Of a DNA stretch of 64,000 nt, positions 15,095-24,700 are shown piece after piece (position 1 is the stretch's first letter; every line of letters starts with the position of its first letter). The translations under genes and the position numbers were made by a program. Source of the DNA: Proruminimicrobium sp964487915 (GTDB lineage: Bacteria > Elusimicrobiota > Endomicrobiia > Endomicrobiales > Endomicrobiaceae); the NCBI GenBank assembly GCA_964487915.1, contig CAZASN010000001.1:310001-374000 (forward strand), in the 5' to 3' direction. The notes under the pieces are model-generated. The model ran no database searches. It was given only the letters and a program-made list of their open reading frames with translations, and was not told the origin of the DNA.

Positions 15095-15274
15095 TTATTT
15101 ATCGTTTTTTTCCTGCGAGCACTGCGGGCATTTCTCTAAATATTTTTCATACATTATTCCGCATTTTTCGCATTTTGCGAATTCAATAAAATTTCTGTTG
15201 CAGAAGTTTTCTTCTCCGCAGACTTCCTTCATTTCAGTTTCGCAAAAAGAACAATTACATTTTTTCTTGCTCAT
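15095..15274 (-). CDS. Cys-rich zinc-ribbon-like peptide (59 aa)
   Basis: The peptide contains nine cysteines, including C6, C8, C11, C19 and C25, then two CxxC pairs (C35-C38 and C49-C52) in CEKCG and CPQCS, a rubredoxin- or zinc-ribbon-like layout. Its ATG is 2 bp past the nifU-like stop and its ribosome site (GGGCAGG) lies in the last codons of that gene, so the two are translationally coupled. A role in metal or cluster handling is a contextual inference; no named family was recognised. Confidence 0.7.
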   Translation of the reverse strand: MSKKKCNCSFCETEMKEVCGEENFCNRNFIEFAKCEKCGIMYEKYLEKCPQCSQEKNDK

Positions 15275-15276
15275 AT

Positions 15277-15657
15277 TTATACCTGCCCGTTTTTTTTCTT
15301 ATAATCTTCAATCGCCTTATGCAATGCGTCCGCTCCAAGATTTGAACAGTGCATCTTATTAGGAGGAAGCCCTCCGAGTTCCTGAGCTACTTTTTCATTT
15401 GTTATTTCAAGAACTTCTTCAATCGTTTTGCCCAATGCCATCTCAGAAACCATTGAAGATACCGCTATAGCGGCCCCGCATCCGAAAGTTTTAAATTTTA
15501 CGTCAACAATTTTATTGTTTTCAACTTTGATATAAAACTTCATCATATCGCCGCAGACGGGATTTCCTACCTCTCCTACTCCCGAAGCGTCCTTTATTTC
15601 TCCGACATTTCTCGGATTGGCAAAGTGGTCCATAACTTTTTCTGAATAAAACGCCAT
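15277..15657 (-). CDS. NifU/IscU-like Fe-S cluster scaffold
   Basis: The 126-aa protein is a single-domain scaffold with three conserved cysteines in GNPVCGD (about C35), FKTFGCGAAIA (about C60) and NKMHCSNLG (about C104), which hold the nascent cluster with the neighbouring Asp. Residues MAFYSEKVMDHFANPRNVG match IscU/NifU N-domains. There is no C-terminal Nfu or ferredoxin domain. It follows the NifS-like gene by 29 bp, the canonical sulfur donor / scaffold pair. Confidence 0.95.
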   Translation of the reverse strand: MAFYSEKVMDHFANPRNVGEIKDASGVGEVGNPVCGDMMKFYIKVENNKIVDVKFKTFGCGAAIAVSSMVSEMALGKTIEEVLEITNEKVAQELGGLPPNKMHCSNLGADALHKAIEDYKKKNGQV

Positions 15658-15686
15658 AATTCCTCCGTATTTTTTAAAATTTAATT

Positions 15687-16922
15687 TCAGTTTTCACAAT
15701 GTTCATGCTCATGGCCGTAATCTGTTCCCGGTCCGGCCTTCATTCTTTCTCCAGTTTTCATAAAATGGTCGTATAACGGCGACATCTGTCTGAGTCTTTC
15801 TACTATCGCCGGAAATTCGTTAATCACGTAATCTATTTCTTCAATAGTGGTATATTTTGAAAGCGTAAAAACAATAGAACCCTGTCCTACGGCCGTATCA
15901 ACTTCAAGAGCGGTTAAAACATGCGACATTTTAAGAGATTTTGAAGCGCACGAAGAGCCGCTTGCGGCCATTATGCCTTTTGCGTCAAGCAGCAGAAATA
16001 AAGCCTCGCCTTCAACAAATTCTATTGAAAAATTTACATTGTTTGGAAGCCTGTTTTCAACCGGACCGTTTAAATAAATAAATTTTATTTTTTCTTTCAG
16101 CCCGTTTATAAGTTTATCTCTTAAAATTTGCATTTTTGCGGCATTTTGGCGCATTTCAGTCGCAGCCAAATCACACGCTGCGCCGAACCCTACTATTGCA
16201 GGCACGTTTTCGGTACCTGCTCTTTTTGAAAATTCCTGAACGCCTCCGTCAATCTGCGTTTTAACAGGAGTTCCTTTTCTTATATAAAGCGCGGCTGCGC
16301 CTTTGGGTCCGTACATTACGCTGGAAGACAGAGTAAGCATGTCTATGTTTAATGCTTCAACGTCTATGGGAATCATGCCTGCCGACGCGACTGCGTCAAC
16401 ATGCAAAGCGACGTTTTTATTTTTGACTATTTTTGCTATTTCGCTTAAATTTTGGATTACGCCTATTTCCGGATTAGCGTGCTGTATTGACACAAGTATA
16501 GTCTCGTCTTTCATAGCTTGTTTTAACGCTTCAATTTTTACAAATCCCTGTTTGTCAACCGGAACGGTTGTGATTTCAAACCCGTGCTGCTTAAGAGAAT
16601 TTACGGCGTTAAGAATTGAAAAATGTTCTATTGCCGAAACAATAATGTGTTTGTTAATCTTAGAATGCGCGAAAGCAAAACCTTTTATCGCCAGATTATT
16701 AGCTTCGGAACCGCAAGACGTAAAAATAATCTCGTTATTTTTTGCGTTTATCAGTTTAGCGACGGAAATTCTTGCCTGTTCAATCGCATCTTTTGAAATT
16801 TGTCCGAGCGAATAAATACTTTGGGGATTGCCGTAATTTTCTTTAAAATACGGCAGCATCTTTTCAAATACTTTATCGTCAAGAATCGTATTAGACTGAT
16901 TGTCAAGATATATTTTTTTCAT
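15687..16922 (-). CDS. NifS/IscS-family protein lacking the PLP-binding lysine
   Basis: This 411-aa aminotransferase class V fold protein aligns along its length with cysteine desulfurases: IYLDNQSNT, TSCGSEANNLAIKG, H100 in IEHFSI, NPEIGVIQ, D176 in HVDAVASAG, and the mobile catalytic-loop Cys C325 in SGSSCASKS. However, the lysine segment normally reading SSHKxYGPKG is SSSVMYGPKG here: V202 sits where the Schiff-base Lys should be and S201 replaces His. The PLP-contacting Gln is A179. Cofactor binding must differ. A Lys-less IscS paired with IscU is known from Archaeoglobus fulgidus. The C-terminus ends in a His-rich GHEHEHCEN tail. Confidence 0.9.
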   Translation of the reverse strand: MKKIYLDNQSNTILDDKVFEKMLPYFKENYGNPQSIYSLGQISKDAIEQARISVAKLINAKNNEIIFTSCGSEANNLAIKGFAFAHSKINKHIIVSAIEHFSILNAVNSLKQHGFEITTVPVDKQGFVKIEALKQAMKDETILVSIQHANPEIGVIQNLSEIAKIVKNKNVALHVDAVASAGMIPIDVEALNIDMLTLSSSVMYGPKGAAALYIRKGTPVKTQIDGGVQEFSKRAGTENVPAIVGFGAACDLAATEMRQNAAKMQILRDKLINGLKEKIKFIYLNGPVENRLPNNVNFSIEFVEGEALFLLLDAKGIMAASGSSCASKSLKMSHVLTALEVDTAVGQGSIVFTLSKYTTIEEIDYVINEFPAIVERLRQMSPLYDHFMKTGERMKAGPGTDYGHEHEHCEN

Positions 16923-16978
16923 AAAAAATCCCGCTTAAAAACAAATAATTCAACAAAGGTTTGTTTTAATTTCTGCAA

Positions 16979-17137
16979 TTAAATTTTTTCAAACTGATCT
17001 TTGCCTACTCCGCAAACCGGGCATACCCAGTCTTCAGGCAGTTTGTCAAAAGATGTCCCCGCCGGTATATTATGTTCCGGATCGCCTGCCGCAGGATCAT
17101 ATTCGTAACCGCATACTGTGCATTTAAATTTATCCAT
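16979..17137 (-). CDS. Rubredoxin
   Basis: The 52-aa protein MDKFKCTVCGYEYDPAAGDP, EHNIPAGTSFDKLPEDWVCP, VCGVGKDQFEKI has the four Fe-ligating cysteines C6, C9, C39 and C42 and the usual GxxYD, FxxLPxDW signatures. It is a cytoplasmic one-electron carrier, the expected donor to the flavodiiron protein, superoxide reductase and rubrerythrin encoded nearby. GGAGGAATT precedes the ATG. It lies 23 bp after the LolA-like gene and 57 bp before the NifS-like gene. Confidence 0.97.
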   Translation of the reverse strand: MDKFKCTVCGYEYDPAAGDPEHNIPAGTSFDKLPEDWVCPVCGVGKDQFEKI

Positions 17138-17160
17138 AATTCCTCCGTTCAATATTTTAT

Positions 17161-17919
17161 TTAAAAACTGAATAAATCTTTTATAGTTTCTTTTGTTTTT
17201 TTCTTAGTTTCTTCTTTTACTTTGCTTTTTTGTTCCGATACGGTTTCGTCTTTAGCTTCTTTTGCTCCGCTTACAACGGTTTGGTTCCCATAATCTTCAA
17301 GAGTTTTATAAAAATCATTTGCCTGTTGTTCATTGATATCGCCGGCCATATCGGTAATTTTTGTGCCATCGGGAATTGAGAATTTGCCGTCGCTTACTCC
17401 TAATTTAAAATTTGTTAAATTAATAACGCCGCCGTCATTTGTTTTTACGCGCGTCGGGAATCCGAATTCTTCCGTTAAATAGTATTCGGTTGTTTTTCCG
17501 TTTTCAGTTGTTTGGACAAGATTACAGGAATATCCGTTCACCGTCGTTTTTTTTACGAAAACCGCATTTTCCGGTATTTTTGTTGAATCAAAAGATTCAA
17601 GATCTTTTTGTCCGGTTGTTTTTTGCAGAGACATTTTAATTGCCGATTTATTTTTAGGCGTATACATATACATTGATTTCCCGTCAAGGATAGTTACCAT
17701 GTCGCCCAAATCCATACGGGACTTGTTATTTTTATTGTAAACTAGTCCGTTTTGAATGGTTTTTTCATTTCCGTCTATTATATCCATGTTATAAGATATT
17801 CCTTTCTGCAGAGCATACTCAACTTTTTTGGAAGCGGCTTTAAAAACAGTTTTTCCGTCGGCATACAAATATCCCGCTGCAATAAAAAATACGGCTGATA
17901 ATAAAAATATTTTTTTCAT
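17161..17919 (-). CDS. LolA-like periplasmic outer-membrane lipoprotein carrier/sorting protein
   Basis: The 252-aa protein starts with a signal peptide (about 1-20, MKKIFLLSAVFFIAAGYLYA). The mature part shows the repeated strand pattern of the LolA/LolB half-barrel family (RMDLGDMVTILDGKSMYMYTPKNKSAIKM, then YSCNLVQTTENGKTTEYYLTEEFGFPTRV). A Lys/Glu-rich tail (from about 205, KEAKDETVSEQKSKVKEETKK) is unusual for LolA. It may carry lipoproteins or be a related DUF4412-type protein. GGGAGG precedes the ATG, and a consensus-like promoter lies upstream, divergent from the giant-gene promoter. Confidence 0.7.
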   Translation of the reverse strand: MKKIFLLSAVFFIAAGYLYADGKTVFKAASKKVEYALQKGISYNMDIIDGNEKTIQNGLVYNKNNKSRMDLGDMVTILDGKSMYMYTPKNKSAIKMSLQKTTGQKDLESFDSTKIPENAVFVKKTTVNGYSCNLVQTTENGKTTEYYLTEEFGFPTRVKTNDGGVINLTNFKLGVSDGKFSIPDGTKITDMAGDINEQQANDFYKTLEDYGNQTVVSGAKEAKDETVSEQKSKVKEETKKKTKETIKDLFSF

Positions 17920-17945
17920 CCGGCCCTCCCGTTATTATAACGTAT

Positions 17946-17974
17946 ATTTAATAACATCTCTTGCGGTTTGTCAA
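17946..17974 (-). promoter_or_regulatory. Promoter of the LolA-like gene
   Basis: On the minus strand TTGACA (17969-17974), 17 nt, TTAAAT (17946-17951). It would produce a short leader carrying the GGGAGGG ribosome site. It is divergent from the promoter at 18077-18105. Confidence 0.6.
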
Positions 17975-18076
17975 TAAAAAAATAAGCGTTTTTTTTACAA
18001 AAATTTCACAAATCCGTGTTTGAATATTTTCCGTTAAATGCTAAAATAATTTTGCGCAATAGCGGCAATAAATATG

Positions 18077-18105
18077 TTGACAAAAATACTTCCCGGGTGT
18101 ATACT
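18077..18105 (+). promoter_or_regulatory. Near-consensus promoter of the 179-aa gene and giant gene
   Basis: TTGACA (18077-18082), 17-nt spacer, TATACT (18100-18105), one base from the full sigma-70 consensus. It lies 30 nt upstream of the 179-aa gene and is the only clear promoter before the giant gene. Confidence 0.75.
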
Positions 18106-18135
18106 TGTTTTATAGATTTTTTACAGGATAGAATA

Positions 18136-18675
18136 ATGGTATTTTTTGAACGCAGACTTTCAGGCGGTTTTTTTACCGGAATGTTAAGCTGTTTTATAAC
18201 ATTTACCGTTGTTTTAAATGTTATTTTTTCGGCCTTTACGGTAAATGACGCAATTAAACTCAATCAGGTTTCCGTAATACAAAAAGATATTTTTGCTACG
18301 GTTTTTTTTATATCTGACGCCGTAGGGAAAATAGGATTGGATATAATAGGAAAGGTAATGTCTCAAAAGGACGCCGGAAAAAATGACGCTTCCGGAACCG
18401 AACAAACCGGCACTAACCCGGCAAACGACGGTATTGTGCAGCCTCATTTTGACAGAGATTTTAAATTTTTAAAATCTCAAATTTCTATCGGCGGTTTGAA
18501 TGACGACGCGCCGGCAGTTAATTTAAAAGTTTTTGATAAACACCGAACGTGCGCGTTTTTTATATTTTATTTTATGCTTATGATGTTGTTTTTTACTTCG
18601 GTAAAAAATGCGTATGATTTTATTAATAATAAAATTGCGAGAATATATTTATTGTTAAAACCCGCTGAATATTAA
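18136..18675 (+). CDS. Two-helix membrane protein preceding the giant gene, unknown function
   Basis: This 179-aa protein has one hydrophobic helix near the N-terminus (about 13-36) and one near the C-terminus (about 140-160). Between them is a soluble region with DIIGKVMSQKDAGKNDASGTEQTGTN and FLKSQISIGGLNDDAPAV. It is unlike any family I recognise. ATG 18136 follows AGGATAGAATA and fits the promoter; the open frame extends upstream to 18016 but overlaps the promoter. The last codons are inside a terminator-like hairpin, with the giant gene starting 25 bp after the stop, suggesting a functional pair. Confidence 0.75.
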   Translation: MVFFERRLSGGFFTGMLSCFITFTVVLNVIFSAFTVNDAIKLNQVSVIQKDIFATVFFISDAVGKIGLDIIGKVMSQKDAGKNDASGTEQTGTNPANDGIVQPHFDRDFKFLKSQISIGGLNDDAPAVNLKVFDKHRTCAFFIFYFMLMMLFFTSVKNAYDFINNKIARIYLLLKPAEY

Positions 18676-18686
18676 GCGGGTTTTTT
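18658..18686 (+). terminator. Intrinsic terminator or attenuator between the 179-aa gene and the giant gene
   Basis: AAACCCGCT (18658-18666) pairs perfectly with AGCGGGTTT (18675-18683) around an 8-nt loop and is followed by T6 (18681-18686). It overlaps the stop of the upstream gene and ends only 14 nt before the giant-gene ATG, so the giant gene would need readthrough or anti-termination, or a promoter inside the upstream gene. Confidence 0.8.
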
Positions 18687-18700
18687 CTTTGGGAGCTGAA

Positions 18701-21700
18701 ATGGAACGAACATTCAATAAACCGAACAAAAATATCATGATAAAATTTACGGCAGTATTTACCGTGCTGTGTTTTCTGTTTACGGGCGTATTTGCGGATA
18801 TCTCCCAAGCTGCGGTCATTTCCGGTAATGAAAAACAGTCAATGGAAAATTCCAGGGCTTTTTTAACTCTGCCTTCAATCGGTCTTGTTACAAAAGCCGT
18901 TGATTTCGGCAGCAGCGAGGTCATAATAAATATTCAGGATTTGCACAGCCATCCGCAAACTCAGAGAAATATCGCAAAAATAATAAGTTATTTGGACGGC
19001 AAATATAAATTGAGCGAGTTGTTTTTGGAAGGAGCATACGGGACTGTTGATACAAAATGGCTCAGCCGCATGGAAGAGAACGAGTTAGGCAGGCAGATGA
19101 TAGAAGATTTGGTTGAATCAGGACAGCTTGGAGGCGTTGAATATTATTCGGCAATAAATAACAAAGACGGCATTATAAAAGGCATAGAAGATAAAAGTAT
19201 TTATGAAGAGAACATAAAACTGCTTAATGAAATAATAGATTTGCAGCCGGAAATAAACGAAATATGCGCGCGAATGCAGAATGAAATGGAACCCGTAAGA
19301 AAAGCTTACTTTAACAGAGATACTGACAGATTAAATAAATTGGTGAAAAGATATAAATCCAATAAAATAAGCGCAAATAAATATTACGAAAAATTATCGG
19401 AATTAGCCGAAAAAAGAGGCGTCAATTTAAACGAATTTGAAAATGTAAAAGCTTATATGAATCTTTTGGCGCAATCTAAAAATTTAAATCTTGATAAAGT
19501 GTCAAAACAGTTTAAAACTTTTGTAAACGTATTAAAATCAAATATAGAATACGGAAAATATTCCGAATTGGCGCAAACAAGCAATAATTTTCAGGATATA
19601 GAGAATATAGTTTCGGAATTGAAAGATATAGCGGATAAGAATAAAATTTTTGAAAACGGCAAATTCGCGCAGCTTAAAGATTTTTTTACGTATCTTGAAT
19701 TTAATAAAAACGTAAATTTAATCGTATTTGTTGAGGAAGAGAAACAGCTTTTAAACAGATTGTATGCGCAATTAAGCAAAAATAAATATGAACGCGAAGT
19801 TACCTTTTTATATGAATTTATTCCTGTTATAAAAGAATATTTCGGAGCGAATATAACGGCAGACGATTATTTGCGGTTCAGTGAAGATTTTAAAAAATTC
19901 AGAATTATATGGAATTCTTATTTTCCTGACAATACAAGCAGACAGTTGGATAAATATGAACGGCTTCTTGCCAAATACCATTCCAATAATATAGAAAGAA
20001 ACAGAATATTCGCCGATAAAATACTGCCGTATGAAAATAACGACGCAAATATTAACGCGGCTTACGGGCAGGAAGCGATCGTAAAATTGCGCGATGAAAT
20101 TAACGGTAAGAAAATAAAGGTTATAGTAACAGGCGGATTTCACAGCCGAGGATTGGAACAAATAGCGAAAGAAAGGAAAATATCTTATATACAGATAACT
20201 CCGAAAATAACAAAAGACATAAGCCGCGCAGGCGAGATTCATTGGAATACCATAAGAGGATACAGACAGGTTCTTGACAATACGATTAACGCAAAGCCTC
20301 TTACGGAAACATGGACAAGCGTTTTATTTCCGGAAATACTGGCCAGAGCGTTGGCTGCCGCCAATGAACTGCCTGATTTCTTAAAATTGAATCCCGAAAA
20401 ACAAAAACAGTTAATACGGGAAGTTGTTGACCAAGCTTTAAAATCACGAAATTATAACGACAAAGTTTCAGTTGATTGGAGAATTGAAGAATTTGAAAAA
20501 GATAAGGCAAAAATAACAGCCGTATATACCGATGCGTCTGAAACTGAGATTAAAACATATAACGAAGAATATAATTTTGACGGAAAATCTCTGTTGCCTC
20601 GTTTTCATAATATTGAAAAAAAAGAAATCCGGAAAACATCGCCCAATGAGGAATCCGTACAGTCAATATTTAATAATATATTTAAAAATACAAAAACATT
20701 TTGGTATAGACTATATACAACGGTAATTGCGCCTGTATGGGAAGAATTTGTTTTCAGATTTATTCCTTTTGCGATAACCGGCAGCCTTGCCGCAATTTTG
20801 CCTGTTCCCCTAGCCGCATTTGCCGTTGCCGCAGTTGCGGGTCTTGCGGCGTTTCCTTTTGCCCACGTTATTGCCGATAAATTATTTTTAAAGTCCGGTT
20901 CTAAAACAAGAAATTTTAAAGATTTTATTCTGCCTTCGCTGGTTTTTACTGCTGTATACGTTACGGCATCGGCGCTTTTTCCGGCGGTTCCTCTTGCAGG
21001 TTTTGCAGCATCTTTTTTAGCTCATGCCGTTTATAATTCGGCGATTCTTATTTCAAGAAATTTTATTAATTTGCGAAAAATTCCGGCGGCAGTATTAAAA
21101 ACGGCCAAATTGGAAATATCAAGCGTTTTTGACAAACTTTTCATTCCCCGAGAAATAAATGTCAATGAAAAAATAGGAAATCTTATAAATAAACTGGATT
21201 CTATGATCCGAAATGATGATTATGCTATGAGAAATTATGGTCCGAAGATGGAAGGTTCCGAACTAAGCATGACGGAGCAGATTAAAAAGATGAGAGCCGA
21301 TTTGTCAAATGCTTATGAACTTTCGGATGCCGAAAAATATGATTTGTACTCTAAGAAAATGAACTATCTTTATGAAATAATGGTTGCATGCGCGGAAAAA
21401 GGAAACGGAGAAGAATTCGGCGGTCCGATGCTTTTGGCGAAATCAGTAATGAACATGTTTTATATGGATTCTCTATATATTAGAGACGGCAGCGGTAATC
21501 TACTGTTTGATAAAATCATAGATTACGCCTTAATACAAAAAAAGATGTTTATAGCTTCCGATAGTATAAGACTGCTTAATTTGATAGACAGTTTATATGA
21601 AGAACATCCCGAAAGAGCTGCCTTTGTTTTAAGGGAAGCCTATAAAGCAGGTTTTTTCAGAAAAGACCTTCCGCTCTTAAGAAGCCTTACGGGCTTTGAA

Positions 21701-24700
21701 CTTGCAAAATTCTTTTATACTGCCGTTTCGCAAGACGGTATGGGAATTATTATAACTGAAAAAGACGAACCTGTTTTGCCTGAGAACGAAACCGCTTATT
21801 TTATAAAAAACGGCGAAGCATCCTATTTTAATTTTTCTTTAAACGACGTTATTTCAAGATTGCAGTACATCCAAACAACATCTTTTTATAAACAAAATGA
21901 AAATATTAACGGACTTATTGAAAAAGTTACGGCGGTTTTAAAAAACGCCTCAAAACTTCCGCCGGAAGAGAAATATAAGATTATCTCCGAACAGTTTAAT
22001 TATCTTGTAAGTGAATTGATTAAACACGGCGCAGACGTAAATATATTTAATGATTTGATTCCGGTTCTTTTATTTGTAAAAAATGCTTATAAAGACGAAT
22101 CTCTCGCCCTGACGGTTTTTAATTACGTATTTGAAATCCGCCTTGCGGATAAAAAAGAATCATACAGTTCGCTTACTACAATCAGCAAAACAGATTTTCT
22201 TCTGAAAATATCATCGCGTATTTTTTTAATAAACCGCGAATTAGGTTTGTCTTTGCTGAAACAAATGCAGGAAAAACGTTTAATAGACATAAAACTTTTC
22301 AGTGATGAGATGAGAAGGGACAAAGCTTATTCAAAAATACCGTACGGATGGTCGGATGTAATAAAAACTTATGCGGAGCTTGAGCTGTTTTATGACGCCG
22401 TAGGAATTCCCTATGAAGAAGTAAACGAAACAATATCCATATACGACAGAGTTTTCTACAAGTCGGATTATTTGAGAATGCTGAAAAATATGCTTCCGGA
22501 CGCCGTGACCGGAAAAATAAAAAGTTTTTCAGCTCCGGCAACTTATTTCAGAACAAAAAAACATGAAATACAAGCTCCCGTCCGCGATGTTCAATCCGAG
22601 AATAAATTTGAAATTTTTAATTATATTCTTGAAAACAATATTCTTGCATTATCAGAACTTAACAGGGGAAATGAAGACTCTCTTTTGGATTCAATTTTAT
22701 TTTTGCAGAGAATGATAGACGGTTTGAAAAAATTTGATACTCAATATAGTAAATACGGCGAATATTCGCAGAAGGCTCTTGATAAAATAAAGAGAGGGCT
22801 TGCTTCTGAAAATGTAACGGCGCAGAACAAACTTAAATTTTGGACTGCCGATAAAATTGAAGAAATAGATACGGTTCATACGCTTATAAACGCCGTACAC
22901 CAGACTTCAATATCCGTCTTTATGAATATTATAGACGATGAAATAAAAAAAGACAGCGCAAAGGAAGTTATTGTAAATCCGTCTACAAATTATCTTAAAG
23001 TTTATGATTTTTCAAAAAAAGAAATGCGCCCCGAAGTAAAGGATTTTCTGGCAAAGATAGCAGAGTCAAAACAAAGCGGCATTCTTTATATAAGCGACGG
23101 AAGATTGCTGTACAATAGAAAGCTCGGAGCGCACAGCGTTTCAATATTTGTGGATTTTGACAATACTGAAGACAGCATTGTATGCACATTTTATGATTCC
23201 GGCAGAAGCGACGGCAACGCTATGAGAACAACGATGCTTTCATTATCATTTGCGGCAGCGGGTTTTGATATAACCAGTTTTGACAATAGAGTCGCCGGTT
23301 ATTTTGAATCAATCCCCGGATTATGTGAATTTAAAGCGGTTTGGGCAAGCGGGAGCTCAGAATCGCTGAGAAAAGGAGAACTCTACGCCGAATATTTTAA
23401 AAGAGCATTTTCAATAGTGGAAAACACAAAAGATTTGGATTTTCGTCTGCAGGGTCTTGAATATGATAATGACAAGAATTTTTATCACCAATTTGCTATT
23501 CCGCAGTTGACGCTTGAAGATTTCAGAGTATTAAAAACCAGCCGCCGTATTCCCGAAAGCGTAATCAGAGATTATGAAAAACAGAAAGAAACAATGGATA
23601 CGGGACTTCAGTTAGATGATTCTTATTATGAAGAATATAAGGCTGAAGAAGATATATTCGGAGCCGTATATGATTATTTAGGACTTAAAGGCCCCGACAG
23701 AAATATTGAAAATGTTGAAAGAATGTATGTGGAAGGAAGAATAATAAAGAATTTGCAGACGGGTTTTTTGGAGATTAATCCAAAATACAGGCCGATGTCC
23801 AAAATAGTTGACATAATAAACGGAAATGAATGGGCGAGAGACGAATCTTTCAAACAGGCGCAGCTTCTGAATCTTTTGGATTATTCAAAAATCAATTTTA
23901 GAACAGAAGGTTATATAGGCGGGATGATAGCCAAATCCGGAGTGATAAAATTATCTGAAGGCTGGCTTTCCGTAAAAGCCGTTGTGGATGCCGAAAGAGA
24001 GAGAATGCAGTGCGCATTTGTGGAATATGTAGATGTTTACGGAAACAGAACAGAGTTAAACTACGATGAACTTCTTCAAATTCTTCAGGAAAGCGGATAC
24101 GAAGTTGAAAGGCAGTCCGAAAGAAGCAGTTCAGAGAAAAAGAAAACGATAAACACTCTTCATGAACATAATCCTTTTATGAAAGAAACTCCTACGGCTA
24201 AAGCAATCGGACTATCTGTCGGAACTGGCGGAAGCGTAATCGGAAAAGTTGAATATGATGAAAATAATCTTAAACAGGACAGTATATGGATAGCGCAGCA
24301 AATCATGAAAGAAAGCGTTGAAAAAATGGATATACCGGCAGGATTCTGTATTACAAGCGGCGGAATTTACAGTCATGCAAGCATTGTTGCCAGAGAAAAA
24401 AATAAACCCGCGGTTTTGCTCCAGAGCAAATGGGTTGATAACGAAATAGAGTTGAGATACTACACTTATAAAGGCGGCGTAGTCAACGAGGGCGGATTTT
24501 TCATAAGAGAAACGGTTGAACATACGGTAAGAATAAAAGCGGGAGACGTTGTTCTGATAAATCCGGAAACCGGAGAAATGCTTTTATTTAACGAAATAAA
24601 TAAAAGCCGGCTTGATGCATTGCAGAAGATGATAGATGCTTCCGACGCGCAGGGAGTAAAAAATTATTTAAAAGCCAACGAATCAGACCCTGACATAGGA

